From the NCBI RefSeq assembly GCF_024582835.1, contig NZ_CP102096.1:806001-870000 (forward strand): a DNA stretch of 64,000 nucleotides. The letters are read 5' to 3'. Origin of the DNA: Vibrio japonicus. Its GTDB lineage: Bacteria > Pseudomonadota > Gammaproteobacteria > Enterobacterales > Vibrionaceae. The position numbers and the translations under genes are program-made. Below the pieces are notes generated by a model. That model searched no databases. It was not told where the DNA came from and saw only the letters and a list, made by a program, of their open reading frames with translations. Positions 36,036 through 45,029 of this stretch are shown here, in pieces (positions within the stretch are counted from its first letter, which is position 1; each line of letters begins with the position of its first letter).

Positions 36036-36620
36036 TTATTTAGCTAGGTTTTCTGCTACGAATTCCCAGTTAACTAGAGCCCAGAAGCCGTTCATGTAAT
36101 CTGGACGAACGTTACGGTAATCGATGTAGTACGCGTGTTCCCATAGGTCAACAGTTAGAAGTGGAGTAACACCTTCTTCTGTTAGAGGCGTGCCCGCGTT
36201 AGAAGTGTTAACGATGTCTAGAGAACCGTCAGCCTTCTTCACTAGCCAAGTCCATGAAGAACCGAAGTTGTTGATTGCTGCGTCTGTGAATTTCGCTTTG
36301 AATTCTTCGAATGAACCGAAAGCAGCGTTGATTGCGTCTGCAACTGCACCTGTTGGTTCACCGCCTGCGTTTGGCGCTAGACAGTGCCAGTAGAACGTGT
36401 GGTTCCAGATTTGAGCTGCGTTGTTGAAGATGCCGCCAGTAGAAGTTTTGATGATCTCTTCCAGAGTTTTACCTTCAAACTCAGTACCAGGAATAAGACC
36501 GTTTAGCTTAACAACGTAAGTGTTGTGGTGCTTACCGTGGTGGAAATCTAGTGTTTCTGCTGAGATGTGTGGTTCTAGTGCGTCTTTCGCGTAAGGAAGA
36601 GCTGGTAGTTCAAATGCCAT
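36036..36620 (-). CDS. sodB: Iron superoxide dismutase
   Basis: Cytoplasmic Fe-SOD, 194 residues, converting superoxide to peroxide and oxygen. Metal ligands are His27, His74, Asp158 and His162. [17 protein letters not shown] and [13 protein letters not shown] mark the iron-type rather than the manganese-type enzyme. I chose the ATG at 36620 because the mature N-terminus [20 protein letters not shown] matches E. coli SodB and GGAGAA lies upstream; longer in-frame starts would run through the leader. In enterics and V. cholerae sodB is repressed by RyhB when iron is scarce. A strong hairpin sits in the leader. Confidence 0.97.
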   Translation of the reverse strand: MAFELPALPYAKDALEPHISAETLDFHHGKHHNTYVVKLNGLIPGTEFEGKTLEEIIKTSTGGIFNNAAQIWNHTFYWHCLAPNAGGEPTGAVADAINAAFGSFEEFKAKFTDAAINNFGSSWTWLVKKADGSLDIVNTSNAGTPLTEEGVTPLLTVDLWEHAYYIDYRNVRPDYMNGFWALVNWEFVAENLAK

Positions 36621-36642
36621 TGCTCGATTCTCCATTAAATAA

Positions 36643-36661
36643 GAAAGAGTTAGACTCTTTC
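36643..36661 (-). repeat. Inverted repeat in the sodB leader
   Basis: GAAAGAGT-tag-ACTCTTTC is a perfect 8-bp stem about 23 bases upstream of the sodB start codon, between any promoter and the ribosome site. It has no T-tract, so it is more likely an mRNA-stabilising or regulatory hairpin than a terminator. Confidence 0.6.
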
Positions 36662-36892
36662 GATTGCTTCCAGTGTTATTTATTAGCATGGCCTGCTTGA
36701 TAGCCAACCATGGTCATACTGCTGACTTGAGCTATAGTTTAGCAAGTTTTTACTTTATTAAAAGATTAGAACCCCAATTTCTATATGAAATTTACTTGCC
36801 GAACAAAACCACATACATTATAGGCTTTTTATTCTCCACCAATGGTTTAGAATATCCAGATAATTTGCAGTAACTCCATTAAAGAGGAAGCA

Positions 36893-37228
36893 ATGGAAAC
36901 TATCGACAAAATCAAACAGCAAATCGAAGAGAACTCGATCCTTCTTTACATGAAAGGCTCACCAAAGCTACCTAGCTGTGGTTTCTCTTCTCAAGCTTCT
37001 CAAGCACTTATGGCTTGTGGCGAAAAATTCGCATACGTAGACATTCTACAAAACCCAGATATTCGCGCAGAGCTTCCAGCTTACGCACAGTGGCCAACAT
37101 TCCCACAGCTTTGGGTTGAAGGCGAACTGATTGGTGGTTGTGACATTATCATCGAGATGTTCCAAAAAGGTGAACTTCAGCCATTAATTAAAGAAGCTGC
37201 GGCGCGCGCTGCAAGCAACGAAGAGTAA
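36893..37228 (+). CDS. grxD: Monothiol glutaredoxin Grx4
   Basis: A 111-residue CGFS-type glutaredoxin that binds a glutathione-ligated 2Fe-2S cluster and works in Fe-S delivery and iron sensing with BolA. The active motif is SPKLPSCGFSSQA with Cys29. The glutathione-binding WPTFPQLWVEGELIGGCDI is present. AGAGGAAG precedes the ATG. It is divergent from sodB, both being iron-linked genes. A terminator follows. Confidence 0.96.
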   Translation: METIDKIKQQIEENSILLYMKGSPKLPSCGFSSQASQALMACGEKFAYVDILQNPDIRAELPAYAQWPTFPQLWVEGELIGGCDIIIEMFQKGELQPLIKEAAARAASNEE

Positions 37229-37275
37229 TCTTTGTTAGAAACCACTGTTTAAATTTACAGTTTTTCTTGATTTAT

Positions 37276-37302
37276 AAAGGCCACATTCGATAATGTGGCC
37301 TT
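37276..37302 (+). terminator. Terminator after grxD
   Basis: AAAGGCCACATT-cgat-AATGTGGCCTTT forms a 12-bp stem ending in T residues. Confidence 0.85.
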
Positions 37303-37327
37303 TATTGTATCTGTCTGAACGTATCTT

Positions 37328-39289
37328 ATGTCCCGTCTGTTTATCGCCGAAAAGCCCAGCCTCGCAAGAGCCATCGCCGCAGCTTTACCCAATCCCCAAA
37401 AGAAAGACCAAGGATTTATCCGGTGCGGAAATGGAGATGTGGTGACTTGGTGTATTGGCCACTTGTTAGAGCAGGTTGAGCCAGATGCCTATGATGAGAG
37501 ATACAAAAGGTGGAATTTGGCGGATTTGCCTATTATTCCCGAACAATGGCAGCTACGGCCGCGAAAATCAGCCAGTAAACAGCTCACCGTAGTACGAAAA
37601 CTTCTCAAAGAATCCAACCAAATCGTTCATGCTGGAGATCCAGACCGCGAAGGACAACTTCTTGTCGACGAGGTACTCGATTACTGCAAAGTCAGCAAAG
37701 CGAAGAAAGAGTCGGCTCAACGCCTGCTAATCAGTGACCTCAACTTACCTGCAGTAAAACGAGCTTTGGGGCAGATGCGCAGCAATCGCGAGTTTATCCC
37801 ACTTTCAGTTTCTGCACTTGCGCGTTCAAGAGCTGATTGGCTGTACGGTATGAATATGTCGCGTGCTTATACTCTGCTGGGGCAAAAAGCGGGCTATCAG
37901 GGCGTGTTGTCGGTCGGTAGAGTGCAAACGCCAGTGCTCGGCTTAGTGGTACGACGCGACGAAGAAATTGAAAACTTCGTGCCTAAAGACTACTTCACTC
38001 TACATGCGTTGATCCCGTACCAAGATGGTGCTCAGCAGTTTGATATTCGTGCACGTTGGAAACCGAGCGATGCCTGCGCGCCTTGGCAGGATGAAGAGGG
38101 GCGGGTACTAAATCGTAAGCTGGTGGAAAACGTCGCCAACCGAATTGCTAATCAGCCAGCGAAAGTGGTTGAGTCTGAACAAAAGCAAACTAAGCAATCC
38201 GCGCCTTTACCTTACTCCTTGTCAGCGTTGCAGATTGATGCTGCCAAGCGTTTTGGTCTGAGTGCTCAGCAGGTATTGGATACTTGTCAGTCTTTGTATG
38301 AAAAACACAAGCTGATCACCTACCCACGTTCGGACAGCCGTTACTTGCCTCTGGAGCATTACGCTCAGGCTCAGAGTGTCTGTGACGCCATTGGTAACAA
38401 TGCCAAAGAGTTGGGGCAGGCCGTGCAGGGCGCGAATTTGTCTCTGAAATCAAAAGCGTGGAATGATAAAAAGGTCGATGCGCACCATGCGATCATCCCG
38501 ACACCGAAAAAGGCGTCAGTGAATGCGCTTTCCGGAAACGAGATGAAAATCTATCAGCAAATCGCCCGCCAGTACTTAATGCAGTTTTATCCTGCGGCTG
38601 TCTATGCGGAAGCCAAGTTAGTGTTTGATATTGCAGGCGGTACGTTTATTGCCAAAGGCAGGCAGCTGGTTTCTGCTGGTTGGAAAGAGCTGATGGGGAA
38701 AGTGGACGATGAAGACAGTGGTGTCGATGCCGTTCCACCACTGGCAGAAGGAACGATACTCACTTGCCGCGAAGGTGAGATTAATGATCGTAAAACCGAG
38801 CCGCCAAAGCACTTCACCGAAGCAACGTTATTGCAAGCAATGACGGGGATTGCACGTTTTGTGGAAGACAAGGAGCTGAAAAAGATCCTTAAAGAAACAG
38901 ACGGTTTGGGCACGGAAGCGACTCGGGCAGGCATATTGGATACCTTGTTTAAACGCCAGTTATTGAAGCGCCAAGGAAAAACCATTTTGAGTTCACCTGC
39001 GGGGCGAGGTTTGATCCATGCGCTACCGAGTGACTCTACCTACCCAGATATGACGGCGCATTGGGAACACCAGCTACAAGGCATGGCTGAGCGAAATCAA
39101 GCCTATCAGCCTTTTATGCAATCGCTGATCACTCGCATTGATGGGTTGATGACTAAGGTTAAGGTAGACCCTGTACCAGAGTCACTGCGTTATTTACCCA
39201 AGGTGGAAAAGCCAGCGTTTAAACGTAAAAAGAGAACACAGTCAAAGTCGGGCACGACCAACAAACGCCCATTAAAGCGTTCGAGCTAA
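37328..39289 (+). CDS. topB: DNA topoisomerase III
   Basis: Type IA topoisomerase that decatenates replication and recombination intermediates. The 653-residue protein has the TOPRIM domain ([35 protein letters not shown] with the Mg-binding DxD), the active-site tyrosine Tyr332 in [12 protein letters not shown], and a basic C-terminal tail ([20 protein letters not shown]) that contacts DNA. No zinc finger is present, as expected for TopB. It is monocistronic between grxD and a convergent small gene. Confidence 0.96.
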   Translation: MSRLFIAEKPSLARAIAAALPNPQKKDQGFIRCGNGDVVTWCIGHLLEQVEPDAYDERYKRWNLADLPIIPEQWQLRPRKSASKQLTVVRKLLKESNQIVHAGDPDREGQLLVDEVLDYCKVSKAKKESAQRLLISDLNLPAVKRALGQMRSNREFIPLSVSALARSRADWLYGMNMSRAYTLLGQKAGYQGVLSVGRVQTPVLGLVVRRDEEIENFVPKDYFTLHALIPYQDGAQQFDIRARWKPSDACAPWQDEEGRVLNRKLVENVANRIANQPAKVVESEQKQTKQSAPLPYSLSALQIDAAKRFGLSAQQVLDTCQSLYEKHKLITYPRSDSRYLPLEHYAQAQSVCDAIGNNAKELGQAVQGANLSLKSKAWNDKKVDAHHAIIPTPKKASVNALSGNEMKIYQQIARQYLMQFYPAAVYAEAKLVFDIAGGTFIAKGRQLVSAGWKELMGKVDDEDSGVDAVPPLAEGTILTCREGEINDRKTEPPKHFTEATLLQAMTGIARFVEDKELKKILKETDGLGTEATRAGILDTLFKRQLLKRQGKTILSSPAGRGLIHALPSDSTYPDMTAHWEHQLQGMAERNQAYQPFMQSLITRIDGLMTKVKVDPVPESLRYLPKVEKPAFKRKKRTQSKSGTTNKRPLKRSS

Positions 39290-39306
39290 ATCAGAGCGTC
39301 TAGACG

Positions 39307-39338
39307 AAAAAAGCGGCATCGAAAATGCCGCTTTTTAA
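39307..39338. terminator. Bidirectional terminator after topB
   Basis: AAAGCGGCAT-cgaaa-ATGCCGCTTT with A- and T-tracts, between topB and the convergent small gene. Confidence 0.87.
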
Positions 39339-39354
39339 TCTGTACTAATACAAG

Positions 39355-39561
39355 TTACTCAAAGAGGTTGTCGTTATCCATAATGGCACTTCGAACATCA
39401 TCTTGGGTAAGCACACGTTTACTGAGTTGCTGTTTGACTTGTTTACCCAAATCGACCAATGCATCTCGATTCTCTTTCGTTTGACGTTTTCCTGCACTTC
39501 TTAAGCAGTAGTTGAGTTCGTGATCTTCGCTGAAATTCACTAAATCTCTATCTGCAGCCAT
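39355..39561 (-). CDS. Small conserved protein, faintly DUF3606-like
   Basis: A 68-residue charged protein without signal or membrane segment. The pattern DRDLVNFSEDHELNY followed by a Lys/Arg-rich helix (GKRQTKENRDALVDLG) resembles the short DUF3606-type proteins, which read D-x-I-N-x-x-E-D-Y-E-V-x-Y-W and then a helix. The resemblance is from memory and weak. I chose the ATG at 39561 because AAGGAGA lies 7 bases upstream; longer in-frame starts have no site. It is transcribed alone between convergent topB and the divergent deacetylase-like gene. Confidence 0.6.
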   Translation of the reverse strand: MAADRDLVNFSEDHELNYCLRSAGKRQTKENRDALVDLGKQVKQQLSKRVLTQDDVRSAIMDNDNLFE

Positions 39562-39720
39562 ATAGGTTCTCCTTGTGAGGCAATTACCTAATAAGTCTGG
39601 TCCGGAAGTGCCAAATTTCAAGTTATGATTGCTGTTAGGTGAGTTATTCTGCTTAGGGGCGTTTTGCATCTAGGAAGCAAGTTGATACCATAGAACGGTC
39701 TTTACAGAGAAATTAATCGC

Positions 39721-40644
39721 ATGATTCCACTAATTTATCACTCCATTTATTCTGAGCTAATGCTGCCTAACGGTCACCGCTATCCAATCAACAAATACCG
39801 TCTACTCCATGAGCATATTGCCGAAAAATGCAGTACAGACGCGGATTGGCAACGCACTTTTCAATTTGTAGAGCCAAGTGCCGTGACCCTAGATGAAGTG
39901 AAACAAACACACTGTGAAGACTATGTTGCAGCATTGGTCGACGGAAGCCTTCCTGCGGCTAAAATGCGTCGAATTGGATTTCCTTGGAGTGAGTTTTTAA
40001 TTACAAGGACGTTGACGTCATCAGGTGGGACTTGCCATACGGTTGAGCAAGCGATTGAGAAAGGCATCGCGATTCACCTAAGCGGTGGATACCATCACGC
40101 ACACTATGATTTTGGTAGCGGTTTCTGTTTATTTAATGATTTAGTGTTAGCGGCCAAAAGAGCACTTAGCCACGATGGAATTGATAAGATTCTTATCGTT
40201 GATAGCGACGTCCACCATGGCGATGGGACAGCTACCTTATGTGCGGATGAGTCTGATATTGTGACGCTTTCATTCCATTGTGCGAAAAACTTTCCTGCAC
40301 GTAAACCTGACTCAGATATGGATGTTGCTCTACCGAGAGAAACAACAGATGAAGAGTTTTTAGAGTCGTTTTATTCAGTGGTTGAAATGGCGGTGAATTT
40401 ACATCAACCGGATATGATCTTATATGATGCAGGTGTGGATATTCATCAGGATGACGAATTGGGGTACTTTAATATCTCCACCGAAGCGATTCTCCAGCGC
40501 GATCGCTTCATGTTTGGCTTAGCGCGCCAAAAGGCACTCCCTATCGCATGTGTTGTAGGTGGAGGTTATCGCTCTAAGCACCAAGATCTCGTCCCAATCC
40601 ATATGCAGTTAATCGAAGCCGCGAAGGAAATTTACGGCGAATAA
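39721..40644 (+). CDS. Histone-deacetylase-family hydrolase
   Basis: A 307-residue protein of the arginase/deacetylase superfamily (AcuC, acetylpolyamine amidohydrolase group). Zinc ligands Asp163 and His165 lie in VDSDVHHGDGTAT, the third in LYDAGVDIHQDD, and the tandem catalytic histidines in GGYHHAHYDFGSGFC (around 125-126). A Gly-rich VVGGGYRSK loop closes the pocket. Substrates may be acetylated small molecules or proteins; nothing here decides. The gene has no strong ribosome site. A Nudix gene follows 7 bases downstream, probably in one transcript. Confidence 0.88.
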   Translation: MIPLIYHSIYSELMLPNGHRYPINKYRLLHEHIAEKCSTDADWQRTFQFVEPSAVTLDEVKQTHCEDYVAALVDGSLPAAKMRRIGFPWSEFLITRTLTSSGGTCHTVEQAIEKGIAIHLSGGYHHAHYDFGSGFCLFNDLVLAAKRALSHDGIDKILIVDSDVHHGDGTATLCADESDIVTLSFHCAKNFPARKPDSDMDVALPRETTDEEFLESFYSVVEMAVNLHQPDMILYDAGVDIHQDDELGYFNISTEAILQRDRFMFGLARQKALPIACVVGGGYRSKHQDLVPIHMQLIEAAKEIYGE

Positions 40645-40651
40645 GGACTCA

Positions 40652-41140
40652 ATGATGGAACACAGAATACGATCAGCAGGGATCTTAATCGAAAATGACG
40701 CCATTTTGTTGGTGAGAGTAAGAGATTTCAGCGGCGAGTATTGGATCCCTCCCGGTGGTGGTATGGAGCAGGGGGATACTAGTACGAAAGCATGTTTAAA
40801 AAGGGAGTTTCTTGAAGAAACCGGCCTGACAGTGCAAGTTGGTGATTTGCTCTGTGTACGCGAGTTCCTAGAAACAACAAAAGATCGCTATAACGCCGAA
40901 TTCTTCTATCATGTGACGGCGTATCAAGGCGAAATACATACCAACAACCTCAAGGGCTTGAGCGATGAGGATTATATTCAAAAGGTAGAGTGGGTTGAGC
41001 TAACGGCACTGGATGACAAGCGGATCTACCCAGTGGATTTGAAATCTCGACTGCTGCAGCTAATCAAAGAGAAAGATTACTCGACTCACCTAGGCGCGTA
41101 TGTCCAAGGTGAGTTTGAGGATCAGAATCTTTTAGATTAG
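40652..41140 (+). CDS. Nudix hydrolase
   Basis: A 162-residue Nudix-fold pyrophosphohydrolase. The Nudix box is GGGMEQGDTSTKACLKREFL plus EETGL, with the metal-binding REFLEE core intact. Members cleave nucleoside diphosphate derivatives, but the exact substrate cannot be told. Two consecutive ATG codons (40652, 40655) follow AAGGACT. Coupling to the upstream deacetylase-like gene suggests a shared pathway, perhaps turnover of an acetylated or ADP-ribosyl metabolite; this is inference only. Confidence 0.88.
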   Translation: MMEHRIRSAGILIENDAILLVRVRDFSGEYWIPPGGGMEQGDTSTKACLKREFLEETGLTVQVGDLLCVREFLETTKDRYNAEFFYHVTAYQGEIHTNNLKGLSDEDYIQKVEWVELTALDDKRIYPVDLKSRLLQLIKEKDYSTHLGAYVQGEFEDQNLLD

Positions 41141-41152
41141 TGAATTGATGGT

Positions 41153-42298
41153 TTATCTATGTAATTCGTTTACTAAGCCAAGAAATACCGAGTTAGCGGT
41201 ATCTAAGATGGCATCAGGGAAATCATAATCAGGGTTATGAAGTTCAGGGTGTGATTCTCCGCTGCCAATACAAAATAACGCGCCATTCCATTTTGTTAAG
41301 AATTCAGCGAAATCTTCTGACCAACGCATCGGCTCTTCAAGTTCATGTATATCTAGGTGGGTATGGCGTGCCACGCTTTTCACTAACTCGACATGTTTGG
41401 TGGAATTGACAGCGGCGTTGAATGGCTCTTCCCAAGTGATTTCTACCTCCAAACCATGCTGTAGCGCAAGCTGTTCCACTTTACCTGCTAGCTTAACCTT
41501 CATATCACCGAATGCTTGATTACAATCACTGCGCATTGTCGCCATGACTTTTGCCTCACCGGGCGCGATACCAAACGCTTCTTCGCCAAGACTGGCGTGA
41601 ACAATGGTCACCAAACAGAAAGCATCCCGATAGTTTTCCGGTAAGGTTTGCAGAAAGCCAATGAGGTCTACCATCGCATTGGTTGGGCTCACTCCGTTTT
41701 CCGGTCGCGCTGCATGGGAGGTTTTGCCTTTTAAGCCGACCATAGCGCCAACCGATGCACAGGCAAACGTCTGATCTTTGATAATTATCTGACTGAGCTG
41801 GTAACCGGGCAGGTTGTGGTAAGCAAACACATTGTCGATAGGGAGTTTGGTAAGGCGTGGGTCGTTAATCATTGCGGATGCGCCAGTGCCAGTTTCTTCA
41901 GCAGGTTGAAACAGTAGGATAACTTTTCCATGGGCCGGGGGAGTGATACTCAACTGCTTTGCCACTTTGAGTAATGATGCAGTATGACCGTCGTGACCAC
42001 AAGCGTGCATAATACCATCGTGCTGAGATACGTGGCCGTGCGTGGCTTTTTCTGTGATTGGCAAGGCGTCAAAATCGGCGCGAAATAAAGTTGTTTGCCC
42101 TTGCTTGCCACTGTCGATAACACAAAACAGACCATGCCCGCCAACACCGATTATCGGTTTTAAGCCAAAAGAGGTGAGCTGAGTCGCTATTACCTGCGCG
42201 GTGTTCACTTCGTCACCAGATAACTCCGGAAAGCGGTGCAGTTGTTGACGAAAAGCAATGGCGTCAAAAGTTGGCGTGGTGTCTAGTTGTTCGCTCAT
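41153..42298 (-). CDS. M20 family amidohydrolase
   Basis: A 381-residue zinc-dependent amidohydrolase of the M20D group (N-acyl-amino acid, indole-acetyl-amino acid or hippurate hydrolase type). Metal-binding motifs are MHACGHDGHTAS near residue 95 and PAEETGTGASAMI near 130, with a dimerisation lid domain between and a C-terminal EDFAEF motif that supplies another ligand. No signal peptide is present, so it is cytoplasmic. It converges on the Nudix gene with a 12-base gap, so no separate terminator separates them. The natural substrate is unknown. Confidence 0.88.
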   Translation of the reverse strand: MSEQLDTTPTFDAIAFRQQLHRFPELSGDEVNTAQVIATQLTSFGLKPIIGVGGHGLFCVIDSGKQGQTTLFRADFDALPITEKATHGHVSQHDGIMHACGHDGHTASLLKVAKQLSITPPAHGKVILLFQPAEETGTGASAMINDPRLTKLPIDNVFAYHNLPGYQLSQIIIKDQTFACASVGAMVGLKGKTSHAARPENGVSPTNAMVDLIGFLQTLPENYRDAFCLVTIVHASLGEEAFGIAPGEAKVMATMRSDCNQAFGDMKVKLAGKVEQLALQHGLEVEITWEEPFNAAVNSTKHVELVKSVARHTHLDIHELEEPMRWSEDFAEFLTKWNGALFCIGSGESHPELHNPDYDFPDAILDTANSVFLGLVNELHR

Positions 42299-42433
42299 CG
42301 ATTATCCCTTCCATTTGTGCAATCCCCATTTTTAGACCTCGAACAGCAGATGTTCAACCGTCTGATAGGAAATCTCTCGGTAGGATCAAAATTAATCTTA
42401 TTGGCGATGAAGGTAAGTCGTGGGGGATAAACG

Positions 42434-42465
42434 AAAAAAGCCTGCTGATTTCTCAGCAGGCTTTT
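42434..42465 (-). terminator. Terminator after tRNA-Ser
   Basis: On the minus strand AGCCTGCTGA-gaaa-TCAGCAGGCT is followed by TTTTTTCG, immediately after the tRNA. Confidence 0.88.
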
Positions 42466-42471
42466 CGAATG

Positions 42472-42562
42472 TGGCGGAGAGATAGGGATTTGAACCCTAG
42501 ATACGCTATTAACGTATGCCGGTTTTCAAGACCGGTGCTTTCAACCACTCAGCCATCTCTCC
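42472..42562 (-). tRNA. tRNA-Ser (TGA)
   Basis: A 91-base class II tRNA with acceptor GGAGAGA paired to TCTCTCC, discriminator G and encoded CCA. The anticodon loop CTTGAAA reads TGA. A long variable arm (CATACGTTAATAGCGTATC region) is typical of serine tRNAs. Confidence 0.97.
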
Positions 42563-42718
42563 GTTGTTGAAGCGCATAATATAGGGGTTCAGAAAACTTG
42601 TAAACCCCTAGCATTACTGTTTGCTGGTTTTGTAAGCGTTTGATGTAAAAAATAAGAATGAGTGAATATTTTCACATCAACTCGAAGTGAAAATATCACT
42701 ATTTGAGTTTGAAAAATG

Positions 42719-42744
42719 AAAAAAGAGAGCCGAAGCTCTCTTTT
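42719..42744 (-). terminator. Terminator after tRNA-Pro
   Basis: On the minus strand AAGAGAGC-ttcg-GCTCTCTT is followed by TTTT, just downstream of the tRNA. Confidence 0.88.
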
Positions 42745-42753
42745 CTAGGTGTA

Positions 42754-42830
42754 TGGTCGGACTGAGAGGATTTGAACCTCCGACCCCCGACACCCCATGA
42801 CGGTGCGCTACCAAGCTGCGCTACAGTCCG
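42754..42830 (-). tRNA. tRNA-Pro (GGG)
   Basis: A 77-base tRNA with acceptor CGGACTG paired to CAGTCCG, discriminator A and encoded CCA. The anticodon loop ATGGGGT gives GGG. It is nearly identical in the D, anticodon and T arms to E. coli proL. Confidence 0.96.
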
Positions 42831-42883
42831 ATGGCAATAACTTATCTGTAATTGGCTAAATCGTCAATCACTAAGAGCTTGAT

Positions 42884-44692
42884 TTAGTTCCCTTTTGTAT
42901 AAAATCGTTGCAGTTCAGTTAAGCCTTGCATCAGAACAGGAAGAGTTGGATTCTCATCCTTTAGGCGAACATAGTCACTATTGTATAGTTTGTAATTACC
43001 AAACTTATCGATCACGGTTGTGGTTTTGGGCGTGATAAGAGCAAGCTCTTTCGTATCTCCGGCAAGAATCCACTTTCTAGCACGTTCATCAAATAGGTTA
43101 CGACCACTACTAAAGTCATTTGGATTGGAGGAGACACCAAGCAAATCTTGAAGCAGGGTGACCGACATATCTAAGTGGCTAGTACGGTGTGTATACTCTG
43201 ATGCCATTTTACCTGGCCAATGAATTACCATAGGTACTTGAAGCTGGTAGCGGCTGTAGTTGGTGTTTGAACCCCAAGAATTAGTCTTGGTTTCATTAAA
43301 CTCAGTGCCATGATTCGAGGTGATCACAACAATAGTGGATTCGCTCAGCTCCAACGACTCTATTTCGGCAAAGAGAGCAGATAGCTTTGTATCCGCAAGC
43401 TGCACAGACTCTTTATAGCCCGATTTTAATCTTTCTTCGTTCGTTTGCTGATGAGTACTGCTTTCGTAGGCACTAAAATTATCTAGTGTAGTTAACTCAA
43501 TGAAGCTGAACCAACTCGACTCATTATGTTCCTTGACCCAATCAGACCAAGCAGAAATCGTTTGAAGGTCAGAAGATTGGCCTGAAACAAACGCCGTGCC
43601 ATTAAACCTCATTCCGCGGAAAATTGATTCGCCAAAAATTGGATCGTCAAAATTGTCGCCGCTAAACAGGCCGAAGCTGTAATTTTTATCGCTTAATGTG
43701 TCGATGAGAACTGGTTTATCACCTTGCGTTTTAATGCTAGGTGCATATGCGCTAGGTAGACCATAAAATAAGCCGAATACACCATATACATCATTACTTG
43801 AGCTGTAATGATTGGTGAAATTTAAATTATCTTTTGCAAACGCATAAGTTGACGGCATCCACTCTGCGTTCAATGCGTCAGCTCTCAAATTATTGACGCT
43901 CACAACAAGAACGTTGAGAGGGTTTGCTCTGCGACTAAATTTTAATTCTTCTAACGGGTAGCGGACGAGTTCAGTGTTCTCTTCCTGATCTTTCTCTAAA
44001 CGCTTCTTGTACTCTTCTTTATCAAGTAAGCCATGTTTCTCCATAAACGACTTAGCTGTCATAGGATAAGAAAGAGGGAAGTTAGCTCGTTGTGCCGTGA
44101 TCGGATTATAGAAATACGCGTCCGCCCAAACATAAATTAGGTGGCTAGAAATAAAACTCGCAAAAAACAGAATGGCCAGAGGTCGACCTATGTGCTTATG
44201 TGACAGTTTACGCTGCTTGCGCCAAACCCACTCCGACAACCCCAGCTGCAGCAGAAAAATCAGCGGCATAACGACGAATAAGTACTGCAATTCAGAACTT
44301 ACTCGAGAATCGTCGTCGGTGAAGAGAACTTCCCACACCACAGGGTTTAAGTGGAGGTTGATGGTTTGATACGCTTGAGTATCAACGAGCAACAAGGTGA
44401 GTCCGAGTGTGGCGAAACAGACGGTAATGAGTCGAAACAGTTTTCGAGAGGGTATCAAAAACGTGAGTGGGAATAGCACTAATAGATAGAGAGCGAAGAC
44501 TAAGAAACCAAAATGACCAACCCAAGAGAAAACTAAATAAGTTTGTCCTAGTAGTGTTTCTGGCCAAGGAGACTGAGAGATATAGCGGGTCCCTATCAAC
44601 ATCGCTGCAACAATGTTGAAAAAGGCAAACCAATGCCCCCAACCTACTAAACGTGATACACGTTCGCCGTATGTGTTTCCGCTATCTACCAT
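42884..44692 (-). CDS. yejM: YejM/PbgA-type inner membrane sulfatase-fold protein
   Basis: A 602-residue inner membrane protein with five N-terminal transmembrane helices (DUF3413 region, residues 1-190) and a periplasmic alkaline-phosphatase/sulfatase-like domain. In E. coli YejM (PbgA, LapC) senses LPS in the inner membrane and blocks LapB, thereby stabilising LpxC. The globular domain begins VLVVSVNNLRADALN and lacks the usual sulfatase nucleophile; the conserved HYSSSNDVYGVFGLFYGLPS stretch matches the family. It follows yejL by 26 bases on the same strand and ends near the tRNA-Pro gene. Regulation cannot be inferred. Confidence 0.93.
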   Translation of the reverse strand: MVDSGNTYGERVSRLVGWGHWFAFFNIVAAMLIGTRYISQSPWPETLLGQTYLVFSWVGHFGFLVFALYLLVLFPLTFLIPSRKLFRLITVCFATLGLTLLLVDTQAYQTINLHLNPVVWEVLFTDDDSRVSSELQYLFVVMPLIFLLQLGLSEWVWRKQRKLSHKHIGRPLAILFFASFISSHLIYVWADAYFYNPITAQRANFPLSYPMTAKSFMEKHGLLDKEEYKKRLEKDQEENTELVRYPLEELKFSRRANPLNVLVVSVNNLRADALNAEWMPSTYAFAKDNLNFTNHYSSSNDVYGVFGLFYGLPSAYAPSIKTQGDKPVLIDTLSDKNYSFGLFSGDNFDDPIFGESIFRGMRFNGTAFVSGQSSDLQTISAWSDWVKEHNESSWFSFIELTTLDNFSAYESSTHQQTNEERLKSGYKESVQLADTKLSALFAEIESLELSESTIVVITSNHGTEFNETKTNSWGSNTNYSRYQLQVPMVIHWPGKMASEYTHRTSHLDMSVTLLQDLLGVSSNPNDFSSGRNLFDERARKWILAGDTKELALITPKTTTVIDKFGNYKLYNSDYVRLKDENPTLPVLMQGLTELQRFYTKGN

Positions 44693-44718
44693 GTATGTAT
44701 TCTATGTTTTTATTGCTA

Positions 44719-44943
44719 TTAATGAGATTTGTCTTCAATAGAAGAAACAAGTGCTTGTGCAAATTTTTCTGCAATTACCTTACGTTGTGAAGGTGCAACA
44801 TCCTGATTTAAGACATTGGTAGCGATATTTCCTGCAATCATCAGTGAAAGTTCTGGACCCGCTGAGTGTTTATCAAGCACTGCTGCAATCTCAGTTAAGA
44901 TCTGTTCAACTTTGTCGTCGCTGTATTTGGAAGTAATTGGCAT
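44719..44943 (-). CDS. yejL: YejL family protein (DUF1414)
   Basis: A 74-residue cytoplasmic helical protein, [20 protein letters not shown] at the start, of the UPF0352 family. Its structure is a small helical dimer in known cases, but no function is established. It is placed between divergent yejK and downstream yejM, as in E. coli. The minus-strand start lies 86 bases from the yejK start, so a shared divergent promoter region is likely. Confidence 0.92.
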   Translation of the reverse strand: MPITSKYSDDKVEQILTEIAAVLDKHSAGPELSLMIAGNIATNVLNQDVAPSQRKVIAEKFAQALVSSIEDKSH

Positions 44944-45029
44944 AAAAGTGTTCTAATGTTGATAGTAAAGCGACTTATGATAACCTACAATGCCATGCAA
45001 CTGAAACCTATGCAGCGATAAATTTCATC

